Shown piece after piece: positions 28,182 to 38,696 of a stretch of 64,000 bases of DNA. Origin of the DNA: Alphaproteobacteria bacterium (GTDB lineage Bacteria > Pseudomonadota > Alphaproteobacteria > Rhodobacterales > Rhodobacteraceae); NCBI GenBank assembly GCA_030425925.1, contig JAUHZO010000014.1, positions 58,185 to 122,184 of the forward strand, in the 5' to 3' direction. Within the stretch, counting starts at the first letter, position 1, and each line of letters begins with the position of its first letter. Under the pieces are notes generated by a model. The model searched no databases, had not been told where the DNA came from, and worked only from the letters and a program-made list of their open reading frames with translations. The position numbers and the translations under genes are program-made.

Positions 28182-28826
28182 TCAGGTGCGGGGCAGGGCA
28201 GCGGCGCTGCGGGCCAGCGCGGCGATCCCGTCCCAGTCCCCTGCGGCGAGCTTGTCGGCGGGGACCACCCAGCTGCCGCCGACGCACAGGACATTGGCCA
28301 GCGCCAGGTAGCTTTCGGCGTTGGACGGGCTGACGCCGCCGGTGGGGCAGAACCGCACCTGCGGGATCGGCGCGCCGATGGCCTTGAGCGCGGGCACGCC
28401 GCCATTGGCCTCGGCGGGAAAGAATTTCTGCACGCTGTAGCCGCGCTCGTAGAGCCTGAGTGCTTCGGAGGCAGTGGCGGCGCCGGGCAGGGTGGGCAGG
28501 TCTTCGGCCTCCGCCGCGTCCAGCAGCCGGTCCGTCGTGCCGGGCGTGACGCCGAACCGCGCGCCGGCGGCGCGGGCGGCGCGCACGTCTTCGGGGCTGA
28601 GCAATGTGCCGGCCCCGACCACGCCGCCGTCGACCTGCGCCATCTCGGCGATGGCGTCGAGCGCGGCGGGGGTGCGCAGGGTCACCTCGAGCACCGGCAG
28701 GCCGCCTTTGACCAGCGCTTTGGCCAGGGGGCGGGCGAGGGCGGCGTCTTCGATCACCAGGACCGGGATCACCGGGGCGAGGCGACAGAGGCGTTCGGTT
28801 TCGAGGCTTGCGACTTCTGGTGTCAT
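28182..28826 (-). CDS. eda: KDPG aldolase (2-dehydro-3-deoxy-phosphogluconate aldolase)
   Basis: The 214-residue aldolase splits KDPG into pyruvate and glyceraldehyde 3-phosphate, the last step of the Entner-Doudoroff pathway. It has the glutamate in EVTLRT, the Schiff-base lysine in VQKFFPAE and the phosphate loop CPTGGVSP. It lies 83 bases downstream of edd on the same strand, so the two form an operon; a hairpin-type repeat separates them. Confidence 0.94.
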   Translation of the reverse strand: MTPEVASLETERLCRLAPVIPVLVIEDAALARPLAKALVKGGLPVLEVTLRTPAALDAIAEMAQVDGGVVGAGTLLSPEDVRAARAAGARFGVTPGTTDRLLDAAEAEDLPTLPGAATASEALRLYERGYSVQKFFPAEANGGVPALKAIGAPIPQVRFCPTGGVSPSNAESYLALANVLCVGGSWVVPADKLAAGDWDGIAALARSAAALPRT

Positions 28827-28845
28827 CTTGGGCGACCCTCTGGGC

Positions 28846-28899
28846 TGGCGGAGGGGTTCGGGACGCCTCCGGCGGGAGTATTTTCAGAAAGATGAAAGG
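28846..28899. repeat. intergenic hairpin repeat, copy 2
   Basis: A short stem (CGGAGG and CCTCCG, 10-base loop) is followed by GGGAGTATTTTCAGAAAG and GATGAAAGG, the same layout as the copy at 24469-24536. It fills most of the gap between eda and edd. Confidence 0.55.
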
Positions 28900-28909
28900 G
28901 GCAGGGCGG

Positions 28910-30715
28910 TCACACCACCACCGCCGCGCCGTCGGAGGCGAGGCCGACATTGGCGCGGAAGGCGGCGAAGAGCTCGCGTCCGACGCCGTGGCCATTGCCC
29001 GTGAGGTCGGCGGTGACCGGGGTGCGGCTGTCGAAATCGGGGGCGAGGCAGGTGATCGCTCCGGCCACCGCGTCGACGCGGATCACGTCGCCGTCCCGCA
29101 CCCGCGCCAGGGGCCCGCCATCGGCGGCTTCGGGCGCGATGTGGATGGCCGAGGGCACCTTGCCGGAGGCGCCGGACATGCGGCCATCGGTGACCAGCGC
29201 CACCTTGAGCCCGCGATCCTGCAGCACCGACAGCGTGGGCGTCAGCCCGTGCAGTTCCGGCATGCCGTTCGATTTCGGCCCCTGGAAGCGCACGACGATC
29301 ACCGTGTCGGCGGTGAATTCGCCCGCCTTGAACGCGGCCTTGACGCTGTCCTGGTCCTGGAACACGCGGGCCGGGGCCTCGATCACATGGCGTTCCGGCG
29401 CGACGGCCGAGATCTTCATCATCCCCTGGCCCAGGTTGCCCGAAAGCTGCCTGAGCCCGCCGGTGGGTTGGAATGGAGCGCGCACGGGGCGCAGAATCCT
29501 GTCGTTCTGGGTCTCTTTCGGGCCGTCGACATAGGTGATGCGGCCCTCCTGCAGCTTGGGTTCCTGCGTGTAGCGCTGCAGGCCCGGGCCGGCGACGGTC
29601 TGGACGTCGTCATGCATCAGGCCTGACTCCAGCAGGTCTCCGATCAGGTATTGCAGCCCGCCGGCGGCGTGGAAATGGTTCACGTCGGCCAGCCCGTTGG
29701 GATAGACCTTGGCCATCAGCGGCACCACGCCCGAGATGTCGTCGAAATCCTCCAGTGCCAGGTCGACACCCGCGGCGCGCGCCATGGCGGGCAGGTGCAG
29801 CACGAGGTTGGTGGAGCCGCCGGTGGCCATCAGCCCGACGATGCCGTTGACGAAGGCCTTGGGCGAAAGGATGTCGCAGACCGGGCGGTAATCGTTGCCG
29901 AGCGCGGTGATCTGCAGCGCGCGTTCGGTGCCCGCCACGGTCAGCGCGTCGCGCATTTCGGTGTTGGGATTGACGAAGCTGGCACCGGGCAGGTGCAGGC
30001 CCATGACCTCCATCAGCATCTGGTTGGAGTTCGCGGTGCCGTAGAAGGTGCAGGTGCCGGGGGAGTGGTAGGAGGCCATCTCGGCCTCCATCAGCTTGTC
30101 GCGGCCCACTTCGCCGGTGGCGAATTGCTGGCGCACGCGGGCCTTTTCGTCATTGGGCAGGCCCGAGGGCATGGGGCCTGCAGGCAGGAAGATGCCGGGG
30201 ATGTAGCCGAAGGTGGCCGCCGCGATCACGAGGCCGGGCACGATCTTGTCGCACACGCCCAGATAGACGGCGGCGTCGAAGGTGTTGTGGCTGAGGCCGA
30301 CACCGGCGGCCAGCGCGATCACGTCGCGGGAGAACAGGCTGAGTTCCATGCCGACCTGGCCTTGCGTCACCCCGTCGCACATGGCCGGGACACCGCCCGC
30401 CACCTGCGCGGTGCCGCCTGCCGCTCGGGCGCTGTCGCGGATCAGCTGGGGGAAGCGTTCGAACGGCTGATGGGCGGACAGCATGTCGTTATAGGCGGTC
30501 ACGATGCCCAGGTTGGGGGCCTGCCCGGTGGCCAGCGCGTCCTGATCGGCGCCCATGGCGGCATAGGCATGGGCCTGGTTGCCACAGGTCAGGTGCGCGC
30601 GGCGCGGTCCGTCCTCGGCGGCGCGGCGCATCCGGTCGAGATAGGTGGCGCGCCTCTGGGCCGAGCGCGCCTCGATCCGGTCGGTGACCTTGGCGAGGAT
30701 GGGGTTGAGCGGCAT
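28910..30715 (-). CDS. edd: Phosphogluconate dehydratase
   Basis: This 601-residue [4Fe-4S] dehydratase converts 6-phosphogluconate to KDPG. The IlvD/Edd signatures are clear: [19 protein letters not shown] near residue 115, [20 protein letters not shown] near 165, and [15 protein letters not shown] near 220; cluster cysteines are in place. Length matches the family. It is followed by eda, completing the Entner-Doudoroff branch used for sugars in this bacterial group. A 12-bp LacI-type palindrome lies 39 bases before the ATG. Confidence 0.95.
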   Translation of the reverse strand: MPLNPILAKVTDRIEARSAQRRATYLDRMRRAAEDGPRRAHLTCGNQAHAYAAMGADQDALATGQAPNLGIVTAYNDMLSAHQPFERFPQLIRDSARAAGGTAQVAGGVPAMCDGVTQGQVGMELSLFSRDVIALAAGVGLSHNTFDAAVYLGVCDKIVPGLVIAAATFGYIPGIFLPAGPMPSGLPNDEKARVRQQFATGEVGRDKLMEAEMASYHSPGTCTFYGTANSNQMLMEVMGLHLPGASFVNPNTEMRDALTVAGTERALQITALGNDYRPVCDILSPKAFVNGIVGLMATGGSTNLVLHLPAMARAAGVDLALEDFDDISGVVPLMAKVYPNGLADVNHFHAAGGLQYLIGDLLESGLMHDDVQTVAGPGLQRYTQEPKLQEGRITYVDGPKETQNDRILRPVRAPFQPTGGLRQLSGNLGQGMMKISAVAPERHVIEAPARVFQDQDSVKAAFKAGEFTADTVIVVRFQGPKSNGMPELHGLTPTLSVLQDRGLKVALVTDGRMSGASGKVPSAIHIAPEAADGGPLARVRDGDVIRVDAVAGAITCLAPDFDSRTPVTADLTGNGHGVGRELFAAFRANVGLASDGAAVVV

Positions 30716-30753
30716 GGGGATCTCCGGATCTGATTTGCCGGCACGTTACCTGA

Positions 30754-30765
30754 GTTAGCGCTAAC
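30754..30765. promoter_or_regulatory. LacI-family operator-like palindrome upstream of edd
   Basis: GTTAGCGCTAAC is a perfect palindrome with the central CG typical of LacI-family operators. It lies in the edd promoter region, so a sugar-responsive LacI-type repressor probably controls edd-eda. No such regulator gene is present in the window. Confidence 0.65.
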
Positions 30766-30891
30766 AGTAAACCGGGGCGGCGGCGGAAAATCGCCCTTTC
30801 GCTGCCGCATTCGGGACGCAATGCACGGGCAGGCTGAGCGGCAATGAAACCCGTCCTCGAAGACGGGACACGAGGAAGAGAGACGAGCATC

Positions 30892-31584
30892 ATGAAACCC
30901 TTTCGCCTGATTGCGGCGTTGGTGACGGTGGCGGGCCTGTCTGCCTGCGGCACCGCGCCGGTGCCCGGCCGCAGCGCCCCGTTCGAGACCCTGCCCCCCG
31001 AAACCGCCACCCGGGCCGCAGCCGCCGCGTCGCTGGATGTCGACATGCCGCAGCGCCCCGCCGCGCTTGCCCCGCGCTTCAGCGTGGTGGATTACGAGAT
31101 CACGGTGCCCGAGGACCTGCGGGTGTCCGAGGCCAACCTGTATTACCCCGTCACCGACATCGTGTGGCGCGGCGATCCCTATGGCAACCGCAAGGAACAG
31201 GTGGCGCGCATCTTCGAGACCGGCCTCAAGCGGGCCATGCCGCAGCTGGAAGGCGGCCGGCCCGTCCGGATCGAGATCGTGGTGAACCGCTTTCACTCGC
31301 TGACGCAGAAGACGCGGTACAGCGTGGGCGGCGTGCATTCCATCGGCTTTTTCGTCACGCTGCGCGATCCGCAGACCGGCGCGGTGCTGGTGGAGCGGCA
31401 CAAGGTCAAGGCCGATCTGAACGCCTATGGCGGCATGCGCGCCATCGCCGCCGAGGCGCAGGGGCTGGACATGAAGGAACGCATCCAGCGCCACCTGGCG
31501 CGGGTGATCGCGGCGGAACTGTCCATGCCCGGCGGCTGGGCCGACAATGGCGCAACGCTGAGCCGCGGGATCGACCAGATCTGA
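30892..31584 (+). CDS. DUF6778-like lipoprotein
   Basis: This 230-residue protein starts with a lipoprotein signal (basic N terminus, hydrophobic core, LSAC box with Cys near residue 20) and is therefore anchored to a membrane on the periplasmic side. The remainder is soluble, with VTDIVWRGDPYGNRKEQV and HKVKADLNAYGG as recognisable stretches. It resembles the DUF6778 family of Rhodobacterales, function unknown. It is divergent from edd. Confidence 0.72.
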   Translation: MKPFRLIAALVTVAGLSACGTAPVPGRSAPFETLPPETATRAAAAASLDVDMPQRPAALAPRFSVVDYEITVPEDLRVSEANLYYPVTDIVWRGDPYGNRKEQVARIFETGLKRAMPQLEGGRPVRIEIVVNRFHSLTQKTRYSVGGVHSIGFFVTLRDPQTGAVLVERHKVKADLNAYGGMRAIAAEAQGLDMKERIQRHLARVIAAELSMPGGWADNGATLSRGIDQI

Positions 31585-31954
31585 GCCCGTCCGGCGGGGC
31601 CGGGAGGTCCCGGGTCAGGCCCGGGACAAGGTTGCGCCGGATCGGGGCAAGGGGCGTTGCGGGATCAGCGTGCGCCGCGGCAGGTTTCTGGTCATCCCAT
31701 GGCTGCAGGATCAACCCCGGTCGACCGATACAGACAGGATCATTGCCCGCGCCGTTCGTGGGATCGCGATCCCCTGGCAGCACGGGTGACGCCGTGCAGG
31801 GCTTCGGAGGTTTGGCACCCTCCGGACCCGGTCCGTTCTGGCGGCGGCCGCCGTTTCCAGCCTCTGACAGTCCTGATCCCCGCCCGGAGCGTGCTCTGCC
31901 GGCGGGCCTCCGGCGTGGCTTTTCACCACCCTGCAAAGCCTGTATGCGCGGCGC
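31585..31954. other. 370-bp gap without a recognisable gene
   Basis: No frame here resembles a protein family. A perfect 8-bp stem (GTCCCGGG-TCAGG-CCCGGGAC, 31607-31627) lies 23 bases after the lipoprotein stop and may be a terminator or a dispersed hairpin; it lacks a U-tract. The remainder should hold the promoter of the methyltransferase gene. Confidence 0.5.
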
Positions 31955-33151
31955 ATGTCAGACCTGTCCCGCCCCGCGATCCGCCTGAAACCCAAGGCCA
32001 ATGTCCGCGCCATCCGCCATGGCAGCCCCTGGGTGTTCGACAATGAACTGGTCCTCGACCGGCGCACCAAGGCGCTGGCCCCGGGCAGCATCGTGCGGCT
32101 GGAAGATGCCGAGCGGATTGCCCTGGGCACCGTTGCCGTCAATCCCGGCTCGCGCATCACCGCGCGCATGCTGGACCGCAACCCCGAGGCAGTGATCGAC
32201 GCCGCATGGTGCGCGGCGCGGCTGCGCAAGGCGTTGTCGCTGCGCCAGCGGGTCTATGACGCGCCGTTCTACCGGCTTGTGCATGCCGAAAGCGACGGGT
32301 TGCCCGGCGTGGTGATCGACCGCTTTGGCGACACCGCCGTGCTGCAGCCCAACGCCGCCTGGGCCGAGGCGCATCTGGACGCGTTGACCGAAGCGCTGTG
32401 CGAGGTGACCGGCGTGAGCTGCGTGCTCAAGAACGCGGGCGGCCGGGGCCGCGCGCTGGAGGGGCTCGACGATCAGGACGCCGTGCTGCGCGGCACCGCC
32501 CCCGACGCGCCACTGCCCGTGGAGATGAATGGCGCGGTCTACATGGCCGACCTGACCGGCGGGCAGAAGACCGGCCTGTTCTACGACCAGCGCGAGAACC
32601 ACGCCTTTGTCGCGCGGCTGGCGCAGGGCGCGCGGGTGCTGGACGTGTTCAGCCATGTGGGCGGCTTCGGTCTTGCGGCATTGGCGGGCGGGGCGTCCCG
32701 GGTCACCTGCCTCGATTCCTCTGCACCCGCGCTGGCGCTGGCCGCCGAAGGGGCCGCGCGCATGGGCGCATCGGACCGGTTCGAAACGACAGAGGCCAAC
32801 GCGTTTGACGGGATGACGACGATGGGCGCGGCGCAGGCGCTTTACGACCTCGTGATCTGCGACCCGCCGGCCTTTGCGCCTTCGAAGCCCGCGCTGGACA
32901 AGGGCCTGCGCGCCTATGAGCGGGTCGCGCGCCTGGCCGCGCCGCTGGTGGCCGAGGATGGCTATCTGGTGCTGTGCTCCTGCTCCCATGCCGCCGATCC
33001 GGTCAGCTTTACCGGGGCCTGCCTGCGCGGCATCGGGCGCGCCGGGCGGCGGGCGCAGCTGATCCACACGGGGGCGGCCGGACCGGACCACCCGCTGCTG
33101 CCGCAACTGGCTGAATCCGGCTATCTCAAGGCGCTGGTCTTCCGGCTGTGA
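31955..33151 (+). CDS. RlmI-like class I SAM-dependent rRNA methyltransferase
   Basis: The 398-residue protein has an N-terminal PUA-like domain (IRHGSPWVFDNEL) and a Rossmann methyltransferase domain with FYDQRENHAFV, DVFSHVGGFGLAALAGGA (motif I) and the catalytic-type DPPAFAPSK. This is the RlmI/RlmK family that forms 5-methylcytosine in 23S rRNA. The exact nucleotide is unproven here. The stop overlaps the GTG start of the PIN gene. Confidence 0.85.
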   Translation: MSDLSRPAIRLKPKANVRAIRHGSPWVFDNELVLDRRTKALAPGSIVRLEDAERIALGTVAVNPGSRITARMLDRNPEAVIDAAWCAARLRKALSLRQRVYDAPFYRLVHAESDGLPGVVIDRFGDTAVLQPNAAWAEAHLDALTEALCEVTGVSCVLKNAGGRGRALEGLDDQDAVLRGTAPDAPLPVEMNGAVYMADLTGGQKTGLFYDQRENHAFVARLAQGARVLDVFSHVGGFGLAALAGGASRVTCLDSSAPALALAAEGAARMGASDRFETTEANAFDGMTTMGAAQALYDLVICDPPAFAPSKPALDKGLRAYERVARLAAPLVAEDGYLVLCSCSHAADPVSFTGACLRGIGRAGRRAQLIHTGAAGPDHPLLPQLAESGYLKALVFRL

Positions 33152-33690
33152 AGGTCCTGCTCGACACCTGCGTGATCTATCCCACCGTCCTGCGCGAGAT
33201 GCTGTTGCAGGTGGCGGGGCAGGGGCTCTACACGCCGCTCTGGTCGCCCCGCATCCTCGAGGAATGGGCCCGTGCGGCGCGCAAGCTGGGCCCCGAAGGC
33301 GAGGCGCAGGCCCGGGCCGAGATCGCGCTGACCCGCGCCGCCTGGCCCCGGGCCGAGATCACGCCGCCGCCGGGCCTCGAGGCGCGGCTCTGGCTGCCCG
33401 ATCCAGACGATATCCACGTGCTGGCCGCCGCCATCGCGGGCAGCGCCGACGTGATCGTGACGGTGAACGCCTCCGATTTCCCGCGCGGCACGCTGGCCGA
33501 AGAAGGGCTGAGCCGCGCCGACCCCGATGCCTTCCTGCTGGGCCACTGGCAGGCGCAGCCCGAGGCGGTCAGCTTTGCCGCGACGCGTGTGCTGGCCGAG
33601 GCGCGCCGCCTCTCGGACGCCGATTGGGCGCTGCGCCCGCTTCTGAAGAAGGCGCGGCTGCCGCGGCTGGCCAAGGCGCTGACGGCCTGA
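33148..33690 (+). CDS. PIN-domain protein of the RSP_2648 type
   Basis: This 180-residue protein has the PIN nuclease layout: LLDTCVIYP with the first Asp, an acidic pair in PDPDDIHVLAAAI and VTVNASDFP with the last Asp. PIN domains cleave RNA, often as toxins. No antitoxin gene adjoins it, and it is translationally coupled (GTGA) to an rRNA methyltransferase gene, so a role in RNA processing is as likely as a toxin role. Confidence 0.82.
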   Translation: MKVLLDTCVIYPTVLREMLLQVAGQGLYTPLWSPRILEEWARAARKLGPEGEAQARAEIALTRAAWPRAEITPPPGLEARLWLPDPDDIHVLAAAIAGSADVIVTVNASDFPRGTLAEEGLSRADPDAFLLGHWQAQPEAVSFAATRVLAEARRLSDADWALRPLLKKARLPRLAKALTA

Positions 33691-33769
33691 CCCTTGCGCG
33701 CCCGTGAAACGGCTGCTAGGCCACTCCGAACTCCGACCCTTTTCATCGGGCATTGCAGACGAGACCGTG

Positions 33770-34852
33770 GTGACAGCCCCTCCCCCCAGACTGGAAATCC
33801 GCGACCTGGTGCGCCGGTTCGACGGCAAGACGGTGGTCGACCATGTCTCGCTCACCATCGCGCCGGGGCAGGTGACCTGCCTTCTGGGCCCGTCTGGCTG
33901 CGGCAAGTCCACGACGCTGCGGATGATTGCGGGCATCGAGATGCAGAATGCGGGCACGATCCACGTGGATGGCGAGCTGATCTGCGACACGGTCTATCGC
34001 GTGCCGCCGGAAAAGCGCCATATCGGCTTGATCTTTCAGGATTTTGCGCTGTTCCCGCATCTCAGCGTCGGTGAGAACGTGGCCTTTGGCCTGCGCGGCC
34101 CGGGGGCCCGCAAACGCGCCCGCGCGCAGGAATTGCTGCAGCGGGTGAGCCTGGCACACTACATCGACAGCTACCCGCACGAATTGTCGGGCGGCGAGCA
34201 GCAGCGCGTGGCGCTGGCCCGTGCGCTGGCGCCGCGCCCGCGCATCATGCTGATGGACGAGCCGTTCTCGGGCCTCGACAACCGCCTGCGCGACGGCATC
34301 CGCGACGAGACGCTGGACCTGCTGAAGGAAGAGGGCACCGCCGTCCTGCTGGTCACGCACGAGCCCGAAGAGGCGATGCGCATGGCCGACGAGATTGCGC
34401 TGATGCGCGACGGACGGATCGTGCAGCGCGGGGCGCCGTATAATGTCTACAACAATCCAGCCGACAAGGAGGCCGTGGCCTTCTTCAGCGATATCAACGT
34501 GTTGCAGGGCAAGGTTCAAGGCGCTCTGACGGATACGCCGTTCGGGGCGTTCCTGGCCCCCGGCGTGCCGGACGGGGCCGAGGTGGAAATCGTCTTTCGC
34601 CCGCAGCATGTGGGCATCGACTTCGACCGCGGCGGGCGCGGGCCGAACCCCACGACAACCGCCGGCACGCCGGCGCGCGGGATCGTGCGGCGGGCGCGCT
34701 TCATGGGCTCCGAAAGCCTGGTGGAGTTCGAGATGGACCATGACGGGCAGATCCTGCGCGCCACGGTGCCCAATGTCTTTCTGCCGAACCCCGGCACGCC
34801 CTTGTGGCTGAGCGTGCGCCGGGATCGCTGTTTCGTGTTTCCGAAAAGCTGA
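33770..34852 (+). CDS. Orphan ABC transporter ATP-binding protein, FbpC-like
   Basis: The ATPase has Walker A GPSGCGKST, signature LSGGEQQRVALARA, Walker B IMLMDEPFSGLD and a His switch in VTHEPEE, plus a C-terminal TOBE-like domain of about 100 residues. The layout matches ferric-ion or sulfate/molybdate importer ATPases (FbpC/CysA type). No permease or binding-protein gene is nearby, so it must pair with subunits encoded elsewhere. The start is uncertain: GTG codons at 33767 and 33770, or a longer form from 33704. Confidence 0.85.
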   Translation: MTAPPPRLEIRDLVRRFDGKTVVDHVSLTIAPGQVTCLLGPSGCGKSTTLRMIAGIEMQNAGTIHVDGELICDTVYRVPPEKRHIGLIFQDFALFPHLSVGENVAFGLRGPGARKRARAQELLQRVSLAHYIDSYPHELSGGEQQRVALARALAPRPRIMLMDEPFSGLDNRLRDGIRDETLDLLKEEGTAVLLVTHEPEEAMRMADEIALMRDGRIVQRGAPYNVYNNPADKEAVAFFSDINVLQGKVQGALTDTPFGAFLAPGVPDGAEVEIVFRPQHVGIDFDRGGRGPNPTTTAGTPARGIVRRARFMGSESLVEFEMDHDGQILRATVPNVFLPNPGTPLWLSVRRDRCFVFPKS

Positions 34853-34880
34853 ACAACCGAAGCGCCTTGCGGGGTGAGGC

Positions 34881-35111
34881 TCACCTGTCGCCCGAAGCCA
34901 GCGCCCGTTCCAGCACGAAGACCCGGATCGACGAGGCCAGCCCCGTTTCGGGGTCGCGCGCCGCGTCGATCTCGGCGGCCAGCGCGTTCAGGGCCTTGCC
35001 GTCCTCGGCGGCAATGCGCCGGAATTCGCGCCAGAACACGTCCTCTAGCGACACCGAGGTGCGGTGGCCCTGCAGGGTGAGCGAATGCTTGACGGGGCGG
35101 CCACCGGGCAA
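34881..35111 (-). CDS. Ribbon-helix-helix domain protein (RHH_4)
   Basis: This 76-residue protein has the RHH_4 pattern (SLTLQGHRTSVSLEDVFW, then a helical region). Such proteins may bind DNA as dimers. It starts with TTG three bases after the stop of the DUF4169 gene, so both are in one transcript. Confidence 0.75.
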   Translation of the reverse strand: MPGGRPVKHSLTLQGHRTSVSLEDVFWREFRRIAAEDGKALNALAAEIDAARDPETGLASSIRVFVLERALASGDR

Positions 35112-35114
35112 GGT

Positions 35115-35288
35115 CTAGTCCTTGCGCTTGCCGTCCAGGTCGCGCGCGGCCTTGTCGGCCTGCGCCTTTGCCAGCGATTTCTGCGCCTTGCTGCGTCCGA
35201 ATCTGACCGCGTTCTCATCCGCCTGCGCGCGCCGTTCGGCGCGGGCCTTGTCCTTGCGGTAGCGGTTGAGGTTGACCGGATCTGCCAT
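35115..35288 (-). CDS. DUF4169 small basic protein
   Basis: This 57-residue frame begins MADPVNLNRYRKDKARAERR and is dominated by Lys, Arg, Ala and Asp, as in the DUF4169 family of alphaproteobacteria. It should be a single long charged helix. Its role is unknown. It is the first gene of a two-gene unit with the ribbon-helix-helix gene. Confidence 0.78.
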   Translation of the reverse strand: MADPVNLNRYRKDKARAERRAQADENAVRFGRSKAQKSLAKAQADKAARDLDGKRKD

Positions 35289-35317
35289 GGCGGCAACCTA
35301 GCACGACGGCGGAGGCT

Positions 35318-35392
35318 GGCAGAAGAGTTTTCGTCGAAAACTCTTCTGCCCCGGTCCCGCGCGCGAAACGATTTTCGGCGAAAATCGTTTCG
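35318..35392. repeat. two tandem perfect palindromes with one-base centres
   Basis: The first palindrome (35318-35350) has 16-bp perfect arms ending TTTTCG around a single T; the second (35364-35392) has 14-bp perfect arms also ending TTTTCG around a single G. They fill the gap between the DUF4169 start and the fumC stop. They could serve as a terminator for fumC or as cruciform or protein-binding sites. The same layout occurs at 40258-40305. Confidence 0.85.
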
Positions 35393-35395
35393 ACC

Positions 35396-36790
<1,395 letters not shown>

Positions 36791-36801
36791 GGAGGCCTCC
36801 T

Positions 36802-36817
36802 TTGCATGCAATTGCAT
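36802..36817. promoter_or_regulatory. overlapping palindromes before the fumC ribosome site
   Basis: TTGCATGCAA (36802-36811) and ATGCAATTGCAT (36806-36817) are both perfect palindromes and overlap by six bases, ending just upstream of the fumC Shine-Dalgarno sequence. A repressor bound here would block transcription or translation start. Confidence 0.4.
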
Positions 36818-36867
36818 ACCGTCTAGCGCCGGTTGCGGAGACTGGCAAACGGCGCGACGTCGCAGGT

Positions 36868-37347
36868 CTACTTGCGGAAACTGTCCAGCCGGACCACCGC
36901 GCCGTCGCCCCCCTGATCCGGCGGGGCGGTGCGGTTGTCGGCATCGTCATCCTTGCCACCGCCCGGACCGGGAGGCGTCGGCCCGTCCTCGCCGCCATGG
37001 CTTTCAAACCGCAGTCCGAACTCCACCGACGGGTCGACAAAGGTCTTTATGGCGTCAAAGGGAATTTCCAGCCGTTCCGGGCTGTCGCCGAAATTCAGCG
37101 TCACGCCAAAGCCGTCATCGTCGACATCCAGCGATTCGAACCAGTGCTGCATCACCACCGTCATTTCGGTGGGATACCGTTCGCGCAGCCAGTCGGCGAG
37201 GCTGGCCTCGGGGTGGGTGGTGTCGAAGGTGATGAAGAAATGGTGATCGCCCGGCAGGCCGTTCTGCGCCACGTCGGTCAGAACCTCCTGAATGAGGCCG
37301 CGCATGGCGCGGTGCATGAGCCTGCCGTAGTCGATACCGTCTGACAT
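36868..37347 (-). CDS. sspB: SspB-family ClpXP protease adaptor (alpha type)
   Basis: The 159-residue protein matches alphaproteobacterial SspB, which brings ssrA-tagged proteins to ClpXP. The N-terminal dimer/substrate-binding domain has [10 protein letters not shown] and [19 protein letters not shown]; the C terminus is a flexible Gly/Pro/Asp-rich tail ending VVRLDSFRK, where ClpX docks. It lies 2.5 kb from the ssrA gene in this window, although not in an operon with it. Confidence 0.88.
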   Translation of the reverse strand: MSDGIDYGRLMHRAMRGLIQEVLTDVAQNGLPGDHHFFITFDTTHPEASLADWLRERYPTEMTVVMQHWFESLDVDDDGFGVTLNFGDSPERLEIPFDAIKTFVDPSVEFGLRFESHGGEDGPTPPGPGGGKDDDADNRTAPPDQGGDGAVVRLDSFRK

Positions 37348-37408
37348 GGGTCCCTCGTCGAGTCACCCCACCATATTGCATTCGCCGTCAAACGAAAGAT
37401 GCGAATCG

Positions 37409-38653
37409 TCAAACCATCCCCAGCGCAGCCCCCCCGGCGGCGGTGATCAGCAGCGTCAGCGGAACACCGCGCCTGAGCACCGTCAGCATCAGCGCCGCCA
37501 CCGCGACCAGGGGCAGCACCTGCCAGCGCAGGCTGCCCGGCAGCGGCAGGGCCAGCCCCAGCGGCCCCAGCGCAACGTCGCGCACCACGGCAAAGAGCAC
37601 GTGAAAGGCAAACCACAGCGACAGGTTCAGGATCACGCCCACCACCGCGGCGGTGATCGCCGCCAACGCCGCCTTCAGCCGCGGCCGCGCCAGCAGGTTC
37701 TCGACATAGGGCGCCCCGGCAAAGATCCACAGGAAGCAGGGCACGAAGGTCATCCACAGCGTCAGCAGCCCGGCCAGCAGCGCAAACCACGGCCCGGCCT
37801 GGGCATGGCCGGCCAGCTGGCCCACGAACTGGGTCACAAGGATCAGCGGGCCGGGGGTGGTCTCGGCCAGCCCCAGCGCGTCCACCATCTGCTCGGGCGT
37901 GAGCCAGCCGCGCAGCTCCACCACCTCTTGCGCCATGTAGGCCAGCACCGCGTAGGCCCCGCCAAAGGTGACGACGGCCAGTCTGGCAAAGAAGGCGGCC
38001 AGATCGAACAGCAGCGTCTGCCCGCTCAGCCACAGCAACGGCAGCGGCAGCAGCCACAGCGCCGCCCAGAGCGCGATGGTGGCGGGCCGCGTCGGCGTGG
38101 CCGGCGCGGGCAGGGTGTCGGGCGCGGTCTCGCGGCTGGTGACGAAACCCCAGAGCGCGGCGGCGGCGATGATCAGCGGAAAGGGCAGGCCAAGGGCAAA
38201 CAGCGCCAGAAAGGACAACCCGGCCAGCACATAGGCGGCACGGGATTTCAGCGCCTTCTGTGACAGCCGCCACAGCGCCTGCGCCACGATGACGATGACC
38301 GTGGCCTTGATCCCCAGAAGCAGGGATTCGGTCTCGGGGCGCGCGCCGTAGGTGGCATAGAGCAGCGCCAGCACGGCGATCACCACCGCGCCCGGCAGGA
38401 CAAACAGCCCGCCCGCGATCAGCCCGCCCCAGACCCCGCGCAGCCGCCAGCCCGCATAGGTGGCCAATTGCATCGCCTCGGGTCCGGGCAGCAGCATGCA
38501 GAAGCTGAGCGCGCGCAGGAACTGCTCTTCGGTCAGCCAGGGGCGCTCTTCCACCAGTTCGCGGTGCATCAGCGCGATCTGTGCGGCGGGGCCGCCAAAG
38601 GACGTCAGGCCGATGCGGCCGAACACGCGGGTGATCTGGGCAAGCGAGGTCAT
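37409..38653 (-). CDS. chrA: Chromate efflux transporter, ChrA family
   Basis: The 414-residue membrane protein is a two-domain CHR transporter with about ten to eleven hydrophobic segments. The duplicated signature is visible as LTSFGGPAAQIALMHRELV in the first half and VTFGGAYAVLAYMAQE in the second, each followed by a conserved PGP or ETTPGP stretch. It would export chromate or related oxyanions. The Met giving MTSLAQITR is chosen as start. Confidence 0.93.
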   Translation of the reverse strand: MTSLAQITRVFGRIGLTSFGGPAAQIALMHRELVEERPWLTEEQFLRALSFCMLLPGPEAMQLATYAGWRLRGVWGGLIAGGLFVLPGAVVIAVLALLYATYGARPETESLLLGIKATVIVIVAQALWRLSQKALKSRAAYVLAGLSFLALFALGLPFPLIIAAAALWGFVTSRETAPDTLPAPATPTRPATIALWAALWLLPLPLLWLSGQTLLFDLAAFFARLAVVTFGGAYAVLAYMAQEVVELRGWLTPEQMVDALGLAETTPGPLILVTQFVGQLAGHAQAGPWFALLAGLLTLWMTFVPCFLWIFAGAPYVENLLARPRLKAALAAITAAVVGVILNLSLWFAFHVLFAVVRDVALGPLGLALPLPGSLRWQVLPLVAVAALMLTVLRRGVPLTLLITAAGGAALGMV

Positions 38654-38696
38654 GACGACCGCAGATGGCAGCGAAGGGCGACAGGAATGTGACGGA

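Noticed and set aside
31585..31954. Possible hidden gene or pseudogene in the gap before the RlmI-like gene
   Set aside because: Open frames on both strands show no family pattern, no ribosome site and no conserved motif.
33148..33690. Toxin-antitoxin module around the PIN protein
   Set aside because: No small antitoxin gene adjoins it; upstream is a methyltransferase and downstream an ABC ATPase.
34881..35288. Toxin-antitoxin pair (ribbon-helix-helix plus DUF4169)
   Set aside because: Neither protein resembles a toxin; the pair matches housekeeping small genes of alphaproteobacteria.
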